Part shown: positions 16,320 through 25,101 of the stretch, in pieces
Position numbering within the stretch: the stretch's first letter is position 1
Layout: every line of letters starts with the position of its first letter
DNA from: Agathobacter sp.
GTDB lineage: Bacteria; Bacillota; Clostridia; Lachnospirales; Lachnospiraceae
DNA length: 39,518 nt
Direction: 5' to 3'
Assembly: GCA_017409825.1 (NCBI GenBank)
Contig: JAFQRZ010000009.1
Coordinates: 1-39,518, forward strand
The notes under the pieces: model-generated
Told to the model about the DNA's origin: nothing
Seen by the model: the letters and a program-made list of their open reading frames with translations, nothing else
Database searches by the model: none
Position numbers and translations under genes: made by a program

Positions 16320-17078
16320 TTACTCAAAATCCATGACATCAATCCACTTCATAAGAAACTCTTTTTCCAATTCATTATCCTTTGTAAGCTGTGAAGCTGC
16401 AACAATTGGAATCCATTTCTGTACATACTGTCTAGCCGTATCACTTTTCTTACAATACAGTCTCAAGTACAAATCTGCCTTTTCCTGGTCCTTTAAGGCA
16501 AATAATAAATATGTCATCGCCGCATCTGCACTGGCATTCCCCTGTGTCGCATGCGCCCAGTCAATTACTTTAAAGCTTCCATCTTCTGTAACAAGCACAT
16601 TACTTGGGTTGTAGTCACCATGACATAATTTTTTATGTTTAGGCATTCCTTCTAGGCGAGCAAGAAGTTCATATCTTGTGGTTGCATCGATAATCTTTAA
16701 GCTGTTAATCTGTCTGGTTAGTTTTCCTTTTAATCTACGTAAAAGACTAGACTGTCTTCCATGAATTTCAATCTGTAAATCAACAAACTGTTCCATGTAT
16801 TCTTCTAATCTTTCAGGATGTTCTTTCATAAGTTTTTCTAATGTCACACCTTCGTTGTACTCAGTAACAAGTGCCCACTTTCCCTCAATCTCTGTTACTT
16901 CTTTGACTCTTGGAACTGCAAGCCCGGTTTCTTCTACACGTACCGTATTTAAGGCTTCATTAAAGATATCTGATTTTGCATATGTACTTTCAAAAATCTT
17001 GATAATACAATCGTCACATTTGTACACCTCTTTGTGTGCACGTTTGATTAATAATTCCGCATCTACTAAATTATACAT
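16320..17078 (-). CDS. Aminoglycoside phosphotransferase (APH)-family kinase
   Basis: A 252-residue kinase-fold protein. The catalytic loop CHGDYNPSNVLV matches the APH/choline kinase pattern HGDxxxxN (His, Asp and Asn all present), and the metal-binding Asp is in VIDWAHATQ. An N-lobe lysine lies in CDDCIIKIFES, and VTEYNEGVTLEKLM forms the hinge. The family phosphorylates small hydroxyl compounds (aminoglycosides, choline, homoserine, sugars); nothing here fixes the substrate. It starts 15 bases after the adhE stop with a GGGGGA RBS and shares its transcript, which argues against a dedicated antibiotic-resistance role. A bidirectional terminator follows. Confidence 0.8.
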   Translation of the reverse strand: MYNLVDAELLIKRAHKEVYKCDDCIIKIFESTYAKSDIFNEALNTVRVEETGLAVPRVKEVTEIEGKWALVTEYNEGVTLEKLMKEHPERLEEYMEQFVDLQIEIHGRQSSLLRRLKGKLTRQINSLKIIDATTRYELLARLEGMPKHKKLCHGDYNPSNVLVTEDGSFKVIDWAHATQGNASADAAMTYLLFALKDQEKADLYLRLYCKKSDTARQYVQKWIPIVAASQLTKDNELEKEFLMKWIDVMDFE

Positions 17079-17093
17079 ACATCATTCCCCCTT

Positions 17094-19685
17094 CTATTTA
17101 CCATAATAAGCATTTAAATACATTTCTTTGATTTCGTTCATAAGTGGATATCTTGGATTTGCACCTGTACACTGGTCGTCAAATGCCTGTTCTACCATAT
17201 CATCTAAGGTATCAAGGAAATACTGTTCGTCTACGCCATATTCCTGAATCGTCTTTTTGATACCGACCTTCTCTTTTAAATCTTCTATCTTTTCGATGAA
17301 TATTTCAAGAGTTTCTTTATCATCTTTTCCACAAATTCCTAAGAAATGTGCACATTCCGCATAACGTTCTAATGCATGTGGATACTGGTACTGTGAGAAT
17401 GTTCCCATCTTTGTAGGTACATCCGTTGCATTAAAACGCATAACTTCTGTAATAAGAAGTGCATTTGCAACACCGTGTGGCAAATGGTGGAATGCACCTA
17501 ATTTGTGAGCCATTGAGTGACATACACCCAAAAATGCATTTGCAAATGCCATACCTGCCAGTGTAGATGCATCTGCCATTTTTTCTCTGGCGATTGGATC
17601 ATTTGCACCATTTTCATAAGCAGATGGTAAGTAAGCAAAAATATTTTTCATAGCTTTTAAGGCAAGACCATCGGTGTAATCTGTTGCCATAATAGAAGCA
17701 TATGCTTCTAATGCATGTGTCAAAGCATCGATACCTGATGCACTGGTCAATCCTTTTGGCTGTGTCATCATATTATCTGCATCAATGATTGCCATATTTG
17801 GAAGTAATTCATAGTCAGCCAATGGATACTTAACACCTGTCTTTTCGTCTGTAATAACTGCAAATGGTGTTACCTCAGAACCTGTACCTGAAGAGGTTGG
17901 AATCGCCACGAAGTATGCCTTTTCACCCATCTTAGGGAACGTATACACACGTTTACGAATATCCATGAATCGCATTGCCATATCAAGGAAGTCTGCTTCT
18001 GGATGTTCATACATTACCCACATAATTTTCGCTGCGTCCATTGCAGAACCACCACCAAGTGCAATAATAACATCTGGTTCAAAACTTCTCATAGCTTCTG
18101 TTCCTGCTTTTGCACATTCCAATGTTGGGTCTGGTGCAACTTCATAGAAACAGGTATGCTGAATTTTCATTTCATCTAATTTGTTCTCAATCGATTTTAC
18201 ATATCCGTTTTTATATAAGAAGCTATCTGTTACAATGAATGCTTTCTTCTTTCCTAGTACGTTGCCAAGTTCGTCCAAGGCTACTGGCATACAGCCTTTT
18301 TTGAAATATACCTTCTGAGGTGCTCTAAACCAAAGCATGTTTTCTCTCCTTTCAGCTACCGTCTTAATATTGATTAAATGTTTTACTCCAACGTTTTCTG
18401 AAACAGAGTTTCCACCCCATGAGCCACAGCCTAAGGTTAATGATGGAGCAAGCTTAAAGTTATAAAGGTCACCAATACCGCCATGTGCTGCAGGTGTATT
18501 TACAAGGATACGACATGTTTTCATTGCCGCTGCATGCTTTGCAAGCTTTTCTGTCTGAGATGGATGTGCATAAATAGAGGATGTATGACCATATCCACCA
18601 TCTGCAACCAACCGCGCTGCTTTTTCCAATGCTTCATCAAAAGTAGACGCTTTGTACATTGCAAGAACTGGCGATAATTTTTCATGTGCAAATTCTTCCG
18701 AAATATCTACCGATTCTACTTCACCAATCAAAATCTTAGTTTCTTCTGGCACTTCTACGCCGGAAAGCTGTGCAATTTTGTAAGCAGACTGTCCCACGAT
18801 TTTCGCATTTAAAGAACCGTGGATAATAATTGTTTTTCTTACTTTATCTAATTCTTCGCCTTTTAAGAAGTAACAACCACGAAATGCGAATTCTTCTTTT
18901 ACTGCTTCATAAACATTTTCCATAACTGTTACAGACTGTTCGGATGCACAAATCATACCATTGTCAAATGTTTTAGAATGTATGATGGAGTTTACTGCCA
19001 TCTTAATGTCTGCGGAATCGTCAATGATAACTGGCGTATTTCCAGCTCCTACACCAAGTGCAGGTTTCCCTGACGAGTATGCTGCTTTTACCATACCTGG
19101 ACCACCGGTTGCAAGAATGATATCTGCATTTCCCATTACTTCGTTAGTAAGCTCTAGGGATGGTTCATCAATCCAGCCGATGATACCTTCTGGTGCACCA
19201 GCTTTTACTGCTGCTTCAAGAACAATTTTTGCAGCCTGAATTGTTGACTCTTTTGCACGAGGATGAGGACTAATAATAATTGCATTTCTTGTCTTTAAAG
19301 CCAGAAGTGTTTTAAAGATAGCCGTTGAAGTAGGATTTGTAGTTGGAATAACGGCTGCAATTAAACCAATTGGTTCTGCAATCTTCTTAATTCCGAATGC
19401 CTTGTCTTCCTCAATCACACCACATGTTTTTGTATCTTTATATGCATTAAAAATGTATTCAGCAGCATAGTGATTTTTTATCACTTTATCTTCTACAATT
19501 CCCATGCCGGTTTCTGCAACAGCTGCTTTTGCTAATGGAATTCGCTGTGCATTTGCCGCCATAGCTGCTTCAAAAAAGATTTTATCTACCTGTTCCTGTG
19601 TATAAGTAGCAAATACTTTTTGTGCTTCTTTCATTGCCTGCATCTTTTCAAGCAATGTTTCCACTGAATTAATTACATTTGACAT
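17094..19685 (-). CDS. adhE: Bifunctional acetaldehyde-CoA/alcohol dehydrogenase
   Basis: The 863-residue fermentative AdhE reduces acetyl-CoA to acetaldehyde and then ethanol, oxidising two NADH. The N-terminal aldehyde dehydrogenase half (1-440) has the catalytic Cys C246 in FDNGMICASEQS and the NAD motif GVGAGNTPV. The C-terminal half is an iron-type alcohol dehydrogenase with GGGSAMDAAKIMW, PTSSGTGSEVTPF and the metal-binding histidines in GVCHSMAHKLGAFHHLPHG. The length is normal for the family. The RBS AGGTAG precedes the ATG. Two Rex-like boxes lie upstream, consistent with induction at high NADH. An APH-family kinase follows in the same unit. Confidence 0.97.
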   Translation of the reverse strand: MSNVINSVETLLEKMQAMKEAQKVFATYTQEQVDKIFFEAAMAANAQRIPLAKAAVAETGMGIVEDKVIKNHYAAEYIFNAYKDTKTCGVIEEDKAFGIKKIAEPIGLIAAVIPTTNPTSTAIFKTLLALKTRNAIIISPHPRAKESTIQAAKIVLEAAVKAGAPEGIIGWIDEPSLELTNEVMGNADIILATGGPGMVKAAYSSGKPALGVGAGNTPVIIDDSADIKMAVNSIIHSKTFDNGMICASEQSVTVMENVYEAVKEEFAFRGCYFLKGEELDKVRKTIIIHGSLNAKIVGQSAYKIAQLSGVEVPEETKILIGEVESVDISEEFAHEKLSPVLAMYKASTFDEALEKAARLVADGGYGHTSSIYAHPSQTEKLAKHAAAMKTCRILVNTPAAHGGIGDLYNFKLAPSLTLGCGSWGGNSVSENVGVKHLINIKTVAERRENMLWFRAPQKVYFKKGCMPVALDELGNVLGKKKAFIVTDSFLYKNGYVKSIENKLDEMKIQHTCFYEVAPDPTLECAKAGTEAMRSFEPDVIIALGGGSAMDAAKIMWVMYEHPEADFLDMAMRFMDIRKRVYTFPKMGEKAYFVAIPTSSGTGSEVTPFAVITDEKTGVKYPLADYELLPNMAIIDADNMMTQPKGLTSASGIDALTHALEAYASIMATDYTDGLALKAMKNIFAYLPSAYENGANDPIAREKMADASTLAGMAFANAFLGVCHSMAHKLGAFHHLPHGVANALLITEVMRFNATDVPTKMGTFSQYQYPHALERYAECAHFLGICGKDDKETLEIFIEKIEDLKEKVGIKKTIQEYGVDEQYFLDTLDDMVEQAFDDQCTGANPRYPLMNEIKEMYLNAYYGK

Positions 19686-19703
19686 TTTTCTACCTCCAAA
19701 AGA

Positions 19704-19721
19704 TTGTTAATTTTTTAACCA
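19704..19721. promoter_or_regulatory. Rex-like operator, start-proximal
   Basis: TTGTTAATTTTTTAACCA is close to the clostridial Rex consensus TTGTTAA-N4-TTAACAA (one mismatch in the right arm). It lies just downstream of the adhE -10 box. Confidence 0.65.
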
Positions 19722-19727
19722 AGTTGA

Positions 19728-19756
19728 AGTCTAATACATTGTTAATTTTTTGTCAA
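19728..19756 (-). promoter_or_regulatory. adhE promoter
   Basis: Minus-strand TTGACA (19751-19756), a 17-base spacer and TAGACT (19728-19733). The -35 is embedded in the distal Rex-like box. Confidence 0.6.
19739..19756. promoter_or_regulatory. Rex-like operator over the adhE -35
   Basis: TTGTTAATTTTTTGTCAA has a perfect left half-site and a right half with two mismatches to TTAACAA. It covers the -35 box, where a bound repressor would exclude polymerase. Confidence 0.55.
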
Positions 19757-19848
19757 TGTGTTTTAAAAAGTTTTTTTATTATCTACCTTTTACATAAAAA
19801 GTCTCTTGATTTTGTTTAATTTGTATACATTTTTGCTTTAAACTGGTC

Positions 19849-19888
19849 AAAAAAAAGAGAGATGAAATTTTTTCCACCTCTCTTTTTT
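19849..19888. terminator. Terminator after the first oxidoreductase gene
   Basis: AAAAAAGAGAG (19851-19861) pairs with CTCTCTTTTTT (19878-19888). A run of eight T follows on the minus strand, 39 bases past the stop at 19927. The plus strand also has a T-tract. The rest of 19757-19848 is AT-rich without genes. Confidence 0.8.
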
Positions 19889-19926
19889 ACAAACTTTGTT
19901 ATTTTTTTAACATTCTTTTGTATATA

Positions 19927-21873
19927 TTAGATATTTTTCACTACCTGATATGCACCTGTAATCGCATCTCTCAAGTTTCCAACCTTTTCTCCATCACCAA
20001 TTAAGTGATAGTGTGCATTCGCACCCTTCAGCATTTCTTCTATAGCAGAATCTACATGGTAGCCATTTGCGAATACTAGTGTATCTGCATCTGTAATCAC
20101 ATGCTCTTGGCCATTCTGTTCGTAGGTAATGGTATCTTCTGTAACCTTCGTTACTTTTGCTCCACATTCAATGTGCACACCCTTTGCCATCATTCTCTGA
20201 ACTAATACGCTACGTCCAGAACCAGATTCATTCATAAGAATTTCTGGAGCCATTTCAAGCACTGTAATGTCACGGTTACGGACGAATCTATCGTTTACAA
20301 GTGGAGCAAGGTATTCTGCCAATTCACAGCCTACACTACCACCACCGATGATGATAATCTTACGTCCCGGGAATGCTTTTCCTGCTAAAATATCATCTGC
20401 TGTTACCGCCTGTTTGAAACCTGTAAACGCTTCAATCACATTTGGTTTTGCACCTGCTGCAGCGATTACTTCATATCCTGCAAATTCCCCTTCTAACATT
20501 TCTTTTGTCACTGGTGTGTTGAGACGAATCTCTACACCCATTGCTTCTATACGATGTGCCATGTACTGAACTACTTTGGTGAGTTCCTGCTTTCCAATTG
20601 GAACGCAGGCTACATGTAACGCACCACCAAGTTCTTCGCTTGCTTCGCAAAGAACTACGTTGTGTCCACGTTTCTTAGCCACGAAAGCCGCTTCCATACC
20701 TGCAGGGCCACCACCGATGACAAGTACGTTTTTCTTTTCTTCTGCTTCGGCAAGTGTATCTTCATTTTCTAATTCGAAGGATGGGTTAATGGTACATGAG
20801 ATTCGTTTTCCAAACATAATACCATTTAAGCATCGTCCACAGCCGATACATGGACGCACTTCAATTTCTCTGCCTTCGTATACTTTATTTGCAAATTCTG
20901 GTTCGCAGAGATTTGCACGACCGATATAACAAGCGTCTGCAAGTTCATTTGCGATGATTTCATCTGCAACCCAAGCATCTGTGATACGACCTACTGTTGC
21001 AACAGGGATGTTTACCTGTTTTTTAATTGCAGCAGAAAGTTCTGTGTGTGAACCCTGCTTGGTTCCTGGTGCTGGCATGGAGCTTGCACGTTTTACGGTA
21101 TTACCACCAGATACATGAAGCATGTCTACCCCTGCTTTTTCGAGCTGTTTTGCAACATAAATCATGTCAGTTAAATTTAAACCGCCATCAGAATATTCAT
21201 CACCTGAAATACGAACCTGAATAATGAAGTCATCGCCACAAGTTTTGCGAACTTCTTCAATAACTTCTAAGGTTAATCTGAGGCGACCATTGATATCGCC
21301 ACCATATTCATCACAACGTTTGTTGTAAAGTGGTGTTAAGAAACCACCAAGTAAACCATGTGCATGTGCTGCATGAATTTCTACACCATCACCACCAGCC
21401 TGTTTTACGCGGTAAGCAGCTTCGCCAAACTGACGAATAATGACTTTTAATTCCTCTTTGGTAACAGCTCTTGGTGCTGCTTTCGCATAGTAAGGTCCTA
21501 CGTTGGAAGGCGCAATAAGCTGTGGTGTCCCTGGCATTGGAAATGCCATATAAGCTGGATGGAATAACTGTGGGAGCATCTTACATCCATATTTATGTAC
21601 TTCTGCAAAAAGCTTGGTCCAACCTTCGATAAAGCTATCATCATGGATAGACATATCACCTGGCAAGTAAATGTAAGTAGGTTCTACCGTTACTACTTCT
21701 GTTACGATAAGACCTACGCCACCTTTGGCACGTGCACCGTAGTGCTGGATAAGTTCTTCTGTTACATATCCTTTGTCAGCCAGGTTAGTAGAAATTGGTG
21801 GCATAAAAATTCTATTCTTGATTTCAGTCTTTCCCACCTTTAAAGGCTGAAATAAATGCTCATATTTGTTCAT
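19927..21873 (-). CDS. NADH:flavin oxidoreductase / enoate reductase-like (FMN, 4Fe-4S, FAD)
   Basis: A 648-residue enzyme of the 2,4-dienoyl-CoA reductase / enoate reductase / BaiCD-BaiH group, which reduces activated C=C bonds using NAD(P)H. The N-terminal OYE-type barrel (1-335) has KNRIFMPPISTN, the substrate histidines in VEIHAAHAHGLLGGFL and DEYGGDINGRLR. A 4Fe-4S cluster motif follows, with C342, C345, C348 and C360; the second gap is two residues where the usual form has three. The C-terminal part has two dinucleotide folds (VLVIGGGPAGMEAA and IIIIGGGSVGCELAEYLAP). AAGGAGAG before the ATG at 21873 fixes the start; an upstream in-frame extension to 21906 is rejected. It is downstream of a paralogue. 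The substrate is unknown. Confidence 0.85.
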   Translation of the reverse strand: MNKYEHLFQPLKVGKTEIKNRIFMPPISTNLADKGYVTEELIQHYGARAKGGVGLIVTEVVTVEPTYIYLPGDMSIHDDSFIEGWTKLFAEVHKYGCKMLPQLFHPAYMAFPMPGTPQLIAPSNVGPYYAKAAPRAVTKEELKVIIRQFGEAAYRVKQAGGDGVEIHAAHAHGLLGGFLTPLYNKRCDEYGGDINGRLRLTLEVIEEVRKTCGDDFIIQVRISGDEYSDGGLNLTDMIYVAKQLEKAGVDMLHVSGGNTVKRASSMPAPGTKQGSHTELSAAIKKQVNIPVATVGRITDAWVADEIIANELADACYIGRANLCEPEFANKVYEGREIEVRPCIGCGRCLNGIMFGKRISCTINPSFELENEDTLAEAEEKKNVLVIGGGPAGMEAAFVAKKRGHNVVLCEASEELGGALHVACVPIGKQELTKVVQYMAHRIEAMGVEIRLNTPVTKEMLEGEFAGYEVIAAAGAKPNVIEAFTGFKQAVTADDILAGKAFPGRKIIIIGGGSVGCELAEYLAPLVNDRFVRNRDITVLEMAPEILMNESGSGRSVLVQRMMAKGVHIECGAKVTKVTEDTITYEQNGQEHVITDADTLVFANGYHVDSAIEEMLKGANAHYHLIGDGEKVGNLRDAITGAYQVVKNI

Positions 21874-21892
21874 TTCTTTTCTCTCCTTATGA

Positions 21893-21940
21893 AAATGGGC
21901 TGTCACTCGGACAGCCCATTTGGTAAAGCCTCACAGGCTT
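21893..21940 (-). other. Two hairpins between the oxidoreductase genes
   Basis: AAATGGGCTGTC (21893-21904) pairs with GACAGCCCATTT (21910-21921). AAGCCT-CAC-AGGCTT (21926-21940) forms a second stem. On the minus strand the larger stem is followed by TTTTCATAAGGAG, so it ends beside the RBS of the next gene. It may be a partial terminator or an mRNA-stabilising stem. Confidence 0.6.
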
Positions 21941-21951
21941 ATGTTTAATTC

Positions 21952-23973
21952 TTAGATCTCATTAGCTGCATTATATCCGCCACGGATTGCAGAAGCGATA
22001 TCTGCAGTTCTTTCGCCAGCACAATCACCAGCATAGTAAACTGGTACATTTACACCTTCTACGTCGAGTACGTTCTTCTTAGAACCTACAGCCATGATAA
22101 TGGTATCGCAGTCGATTGCTAATTCATTGCCTTCTGCATCTGTTACGTTTACAGTCTTGCCGCCGTTTGTGATGCTGTTTACTTTTGTATTTACATACTG
22201 TTTTACATCGTGAGCTTTGAAGTCTTCCATCATGTATGGAAGTACGGTAGCAGATTCCTGAGCTGCAATCTTGTCTGTCATTTCGATGATAGATACTGCA
22301 TTTCCTTTGTTTGCTACGTATTCTGCTGTTTCAGCACCTACAAGACCACCACCGATGACTACGCAGTGTCCATTTACTTCTACTTTTTCAGCAAGAACAT
22401 CCCATGAAGATACTACGGTTGGAGCGTCAGCACCTTCAATTGGAAGTGTGATATCATGTGCACCAACTGCAACGATAACTGCATCTGCTGCGTTCATGAT
22501 TTCTTTGGTAGCTTCTGTATTTAAGTGAATTTCTACGTCCATACCTGGTAAGATTTTTTCATAGTATTCGGTAGCACGAAGGATGTCCGCTTTACGAGGT
22601 GGTACTGCTGCAATGTTAATCTGTCCACCCATTGCTTCTTCTTTTTCATATACATCTACATGATGTCCACGGATAGCTGCTACACGAGCTGCTTCTAAGC
22701 CAGCTACACCCGCACCAACGATTACTACATTCTTCTTAGCATCTGCTGGTTTGATAGAGATAGTAGCTTCGTCACCGTTTTCTGCGTTCAGTACACAAGA
22801 GATATAACGACGGTTAGAGATAGCATCTACACAACCCTTGTTACATGTGAGACATTCACGAATTGGTTCGTCATTTGCAACTTTGTTTGCGATATCTGGA
22901 TCACAGCAGAGAGAACGTCCATAAGCAATGATATCTGCATCGCCATTTGCTAAGATTTCTTCGCCGTTTGCTACAGTAAGCACACGACCTACAGTTGCTA
23001 CTGGGATAGAAACTGCTTCTTTTACTTTGATACAGGTTGGAAGTGTCCAGTTATCCGCCTGTGTTCCCATTGGAGGGATTGTGTCAGCCATGTTTCCTGT
23101 ATGGTTTGCCTGAGCAACCTGAATCATCTGTACGCCAGCTGCTTCCAATTTCTTCGCAAATTCGATACCTTCTGCTTCTACTAAACCACCTTTACCACGA
23201 AGGCTTCCATCTTCGTTTTCAGTAACGATTGGTAATTTATATTCAATCATAAGTCCAGGAGCTGCTGCTTTGATAGCTTCTACAACTTCTAATGCATAAC
23301 GAATACGGTTTTCGAATGCTCCACCGTATTCGTCTGTTCTGTGATTTAAGATAGTAGAACAAAGAGAACCAAGTAAACGGTCACCATGTACTTCGATTGC
23401 ATCAATGCCAGCTTCTTTCGCAAGGCGAGCTGCGTTTGCGATAGCTGCTTTAATCTGATTTAACTGATCCACAGTAGCTTCGGATACGAAGTGCTGCATA
23501 TCATGATGCAGTTTTGCGTAAGCTTCTTTTGTTACTTTTTCCGCTTCTTCCATCTTAGCTCCGAATGCTGCCATATCGCCAGCTTCTTTGAGCTTCATTG
23601 CTTCCTGACGAAGAGCACCTGCCATACCAATCATACGACCAACGCCTGGCACGTCATATTCTGGATGGAAAATCTGTAATGCAACCTTTGCATCGTATTT
23701 ATGTAATGTATCCGCTAATGCTTTGAATGCTGGAATCTGTGAATCATCAAAAAGCTTTGGAGTAGGGGAAGCTGTACGAACTGGAGCTACGTCACCGATT
23801 ACGATGTAGCTTACGCCACCCTTTGCCAATCTTTCATAGAAAGCCAAGCTTCTTGGTCCGATAGAACCATCACGTTCTTCATATCCTGTTGTAAGTGGTG
23901 GGAACATGATACGGTTTTTGAGTGTCAAATTGCCAACTTGAATTGGCTGTAAAAGTAAAGAATCTTTGCCCAT
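21952..23973 (-). CDS. NADH:flavin oxidoreductase, divergent OYE-family (FMN, 4Fe-4S, FAD)
   Basis: A 673-residue paralogue of the gene at 19927 with the same order of domains. The barrel starts at KNRIMFPPLTTGYE. A canonical CX2CX3CX11C cluster site uses C374, C377, C381 and C393. The FAD fold is at VIVGAGVAGLEAAR and the second dinucleotide fold at VVIGGGLVGAETAEYV. Two departures stand out. The substrate-binding His-x-x-His of OYE enzymes, HAAH in the paralogue, reads HGDR (196-199). Residues about 120-165, a charged helical stretch (EAMKLKEAGDMAAFGAKMEE), replace the usual substrate loop. The substrate is therefore likely different. AGGAGG precedes the ATG. It is the first gene of the pair, behind a promoter and an inverted-repeat operator. 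Confidence 0.82.
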   Translation of the reverse strand: MGKDSLLLQPIQVGNLTLKNRIMFPPLTTGYEERDGSIGPRSLAFYERLAKGGVSYIVIGDVAPVRTASPTPKLFDDSQIPAFKALADTLHKYDAKVALQIFHPEYDVPGVGRMIGMAGALRQEAMKLKEAGDMAAFGAKMEEAEKVTKEAYAKLHHDMQHFVSEATVDQLNQIKAAIANAARLAKEAGIDAIEVHGDRLLGSLCSTILNHRTDEYGGAFENRIRYALEVVEAIKAAAPGLMIEYKLPIVTENEDGSLRGKGGLVEAEGIEFAKKLEAAGVQMIQVAQANHTGNMADTIPPMGTQADNWTLPTCIKVKEAVSIPVATVGRVLTVANGEEILANGDADIIAYGRSLCCDPDIANKVANDEPIRECLTCNKGCVDAISNRRYISCVLNAENGDEATISIKPADAKKNVVIVGAGVAGLEAARVAAIRGHHVDVYEKEEAMGGQINIAAVPPRKADILRATEYYEKILPGMDVEIHLNTEATKEIMNAADAVIVAVGAHDITLPIEGADAPTVVSSWDVLAEKVEVNGHCVVIGGGLVGAETAEYVANKGNAVSIIEMTDKIAAQESATVLPYMMEDFKAHDVKQYVNTKVNSITNGGKTVNVTDAEGNELAIDCDTIIMAVGSKKNVLDVEGVNVPVYYAGDCAGERTADIASAIRGGYNAANEI

Positions 23974-24017
23974 AGGTTTTATCCTCCTCTAGATAAAAAA
24001 ATAAGTTGTTCGCCTTT

Positions 24018-24035
24018 GGTAACATCTTTGTTACC
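24018..24035. promoter_or_regulatory. Inverted-repeat operator upstream of the oxidoreductase pair
   Basis: Perfect GGTAACA-TCTT-TGTTACC lies just downstream of the -10 box, a typical repressor site. No regulator gene lies beside it, so its binding protein is unknown. Confidence 0.55.
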
Positions 24036-24045
24036 CATTGTTAAA

Positions 24046-24074
24046 ATTTTATCATTCTATAAAAAAGGTGTAAA
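24046..24074 (-). promoter_or_regulatory. Promoter of the oxidoreductase pair
   Basis: Minus-strand TTTACA (24069-24074), a 17-base spacer and TAAAAT (24046-24051), followed by the operator at 24018-24035. Confidence 0.65.
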
Positions 24075-24101
24075 TATTATATCAATTTATGATAGTTTTG
24101 G

Positions 24102-24142
24102 AGCAAAAAAAGAGAGTTTAGAATTCTCATTCCAAACTCTCT
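24102..24142 (-). terminator. Terminator of the nucleoside operon
   Basis: AGAGAGTTT (24111-24119) pairs with AAACTCTCT (24134-24142), followed on the minus strand by a run of seven T, 18 bases past the last permease stop. Confidence 0.85.
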
Positions 24143-24159
24143 TATAAATAATACTATTT

Positions 24160-25101
24160 TTATCTCTGTCCCTTATCGTAAGGAATACCTTCTGCCTTCG
24201 GTGCTGCAGAATGTTTTGAAGTAAACGCCAATACAATAAGTGAAACAATATATGGAAGCATATTGTATACGGTACTAGGAATATGCAGTGCTGCAAGGAA
24301 ATCAATTCCAAAGTATACATTGGACAACGCTCTAAAGAAACCAAATAAAAGTGCTGCCAATGCAATGTTCTGTGGTTTCCACTTACCAAAAATCATAACT
24401 GCTAATGCAAGGAAACCAAAACCAGCTACACCATATTCAAATTTCCATTCCGATACACCGGTCGTAACATACATGATACCACCAAGACCACCAAGCAATC
24501 CGGAAATAAGAACACCAGCCCAACGCATTTTGTATACGTTAATACCAACGGAATCCGCAGCCTGTGGATGTTCGCCACACGCCATAAGTCTAAGACCAAA
24601 TCTTGTTTTATACAAAACCACATAAGAAGCAACTAATGCAACAAGCGCAATCACGATAAACCAGCTAAATTCAAATCCGCCAATATTAACGATAAATGCT
24701 TTCTTCTCATCAATATACTGTACGATGGATGAATGGTTATCTGGATCATTAATTGTATTGATTGACTTTACAATAACAGTTGCTGCTGCTGTACCAAGCA
24801 TATTCATAGCAGTACCGATAATGGTCTGATCTGCTTTAAAATGAATCGCTGCCACTGCCAATAGTACAGAATAAAGCATACCACAAATAATTGCTGCAAG
24901 TACTGTTAATAGAATAATCATCAAGGCAGATGTTCCATCTGGCATAAAGCTCATCATAAGAGCGCCGCCCATGGCACCCATAACCATGATACCTTCCAAA
25001 CCTAAGTTAATAACACCTGAATGTTCTGCAAAACATCCACCTAACGCAACCAGCATAAGAATGCAGGCAAAAAGAATTGTATACTGAACTAATAATAACA
25101 T
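24160..25101 (-). CDS. Nucleoside ABC transporter permease (BMP-type), second
   Basis: A 313-residue inner-membrane permease of the BPD_transp_2 family, equivalent to NupC/YufQ in the B. subtilis nucleoside transporter. There are about eight to nine hydrophobic segments; family features are GVINLGLEGIMVMGAMGG near the N-terminus and the LRLMACGEHPQAADSVGI cytosolic loop that contacts the ATPase. Its start overlaps the preceding permease stop by one base (TAATG), implying coupled translation. It is the last gene of the operon and a terminator follows. Confidence 0.9.
   Translation of the reverse strand: MLLLVQYTILFACILMLVALGGCFAEHSGVINLGLEGIMVMGAMGGALMMSFMPDGTSALMIILLTVLAAIICGMLYSVLLAVAAIHFKADQTIIGTAMNMLGTAAATVIVKSINTINDPDNHSSIVQYIDEKKAFIVNIGGFEFSWFIVIALVALVASYVVLYKTRFGLRLMACGEHPQAADSVGINVYKMRWAGVLISGLLGGLGGIMYVTTGVSEWKFEYGVAGFGFLALAVMIFGKWKPQNIALAALLFGFFRALSNVYFGIDFLAALHIPSTVYNMLPYIVSLIVLAFTSKHSAAPKAEGIPYDKGQR

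Noticed and set aside
16320-17078. Antibiotic-resistance kinase
   Set aside because: APH-family motifs alone do not indicate drug resistance, and co-transcription with adhE points to metabolism.
19927-23973. Bile-acid 7-dehydroxylation genes baiCD/baiH
   Set aside because: The domain layout fits, but no other bai gene is nearby, and related enzymes have many substrates.
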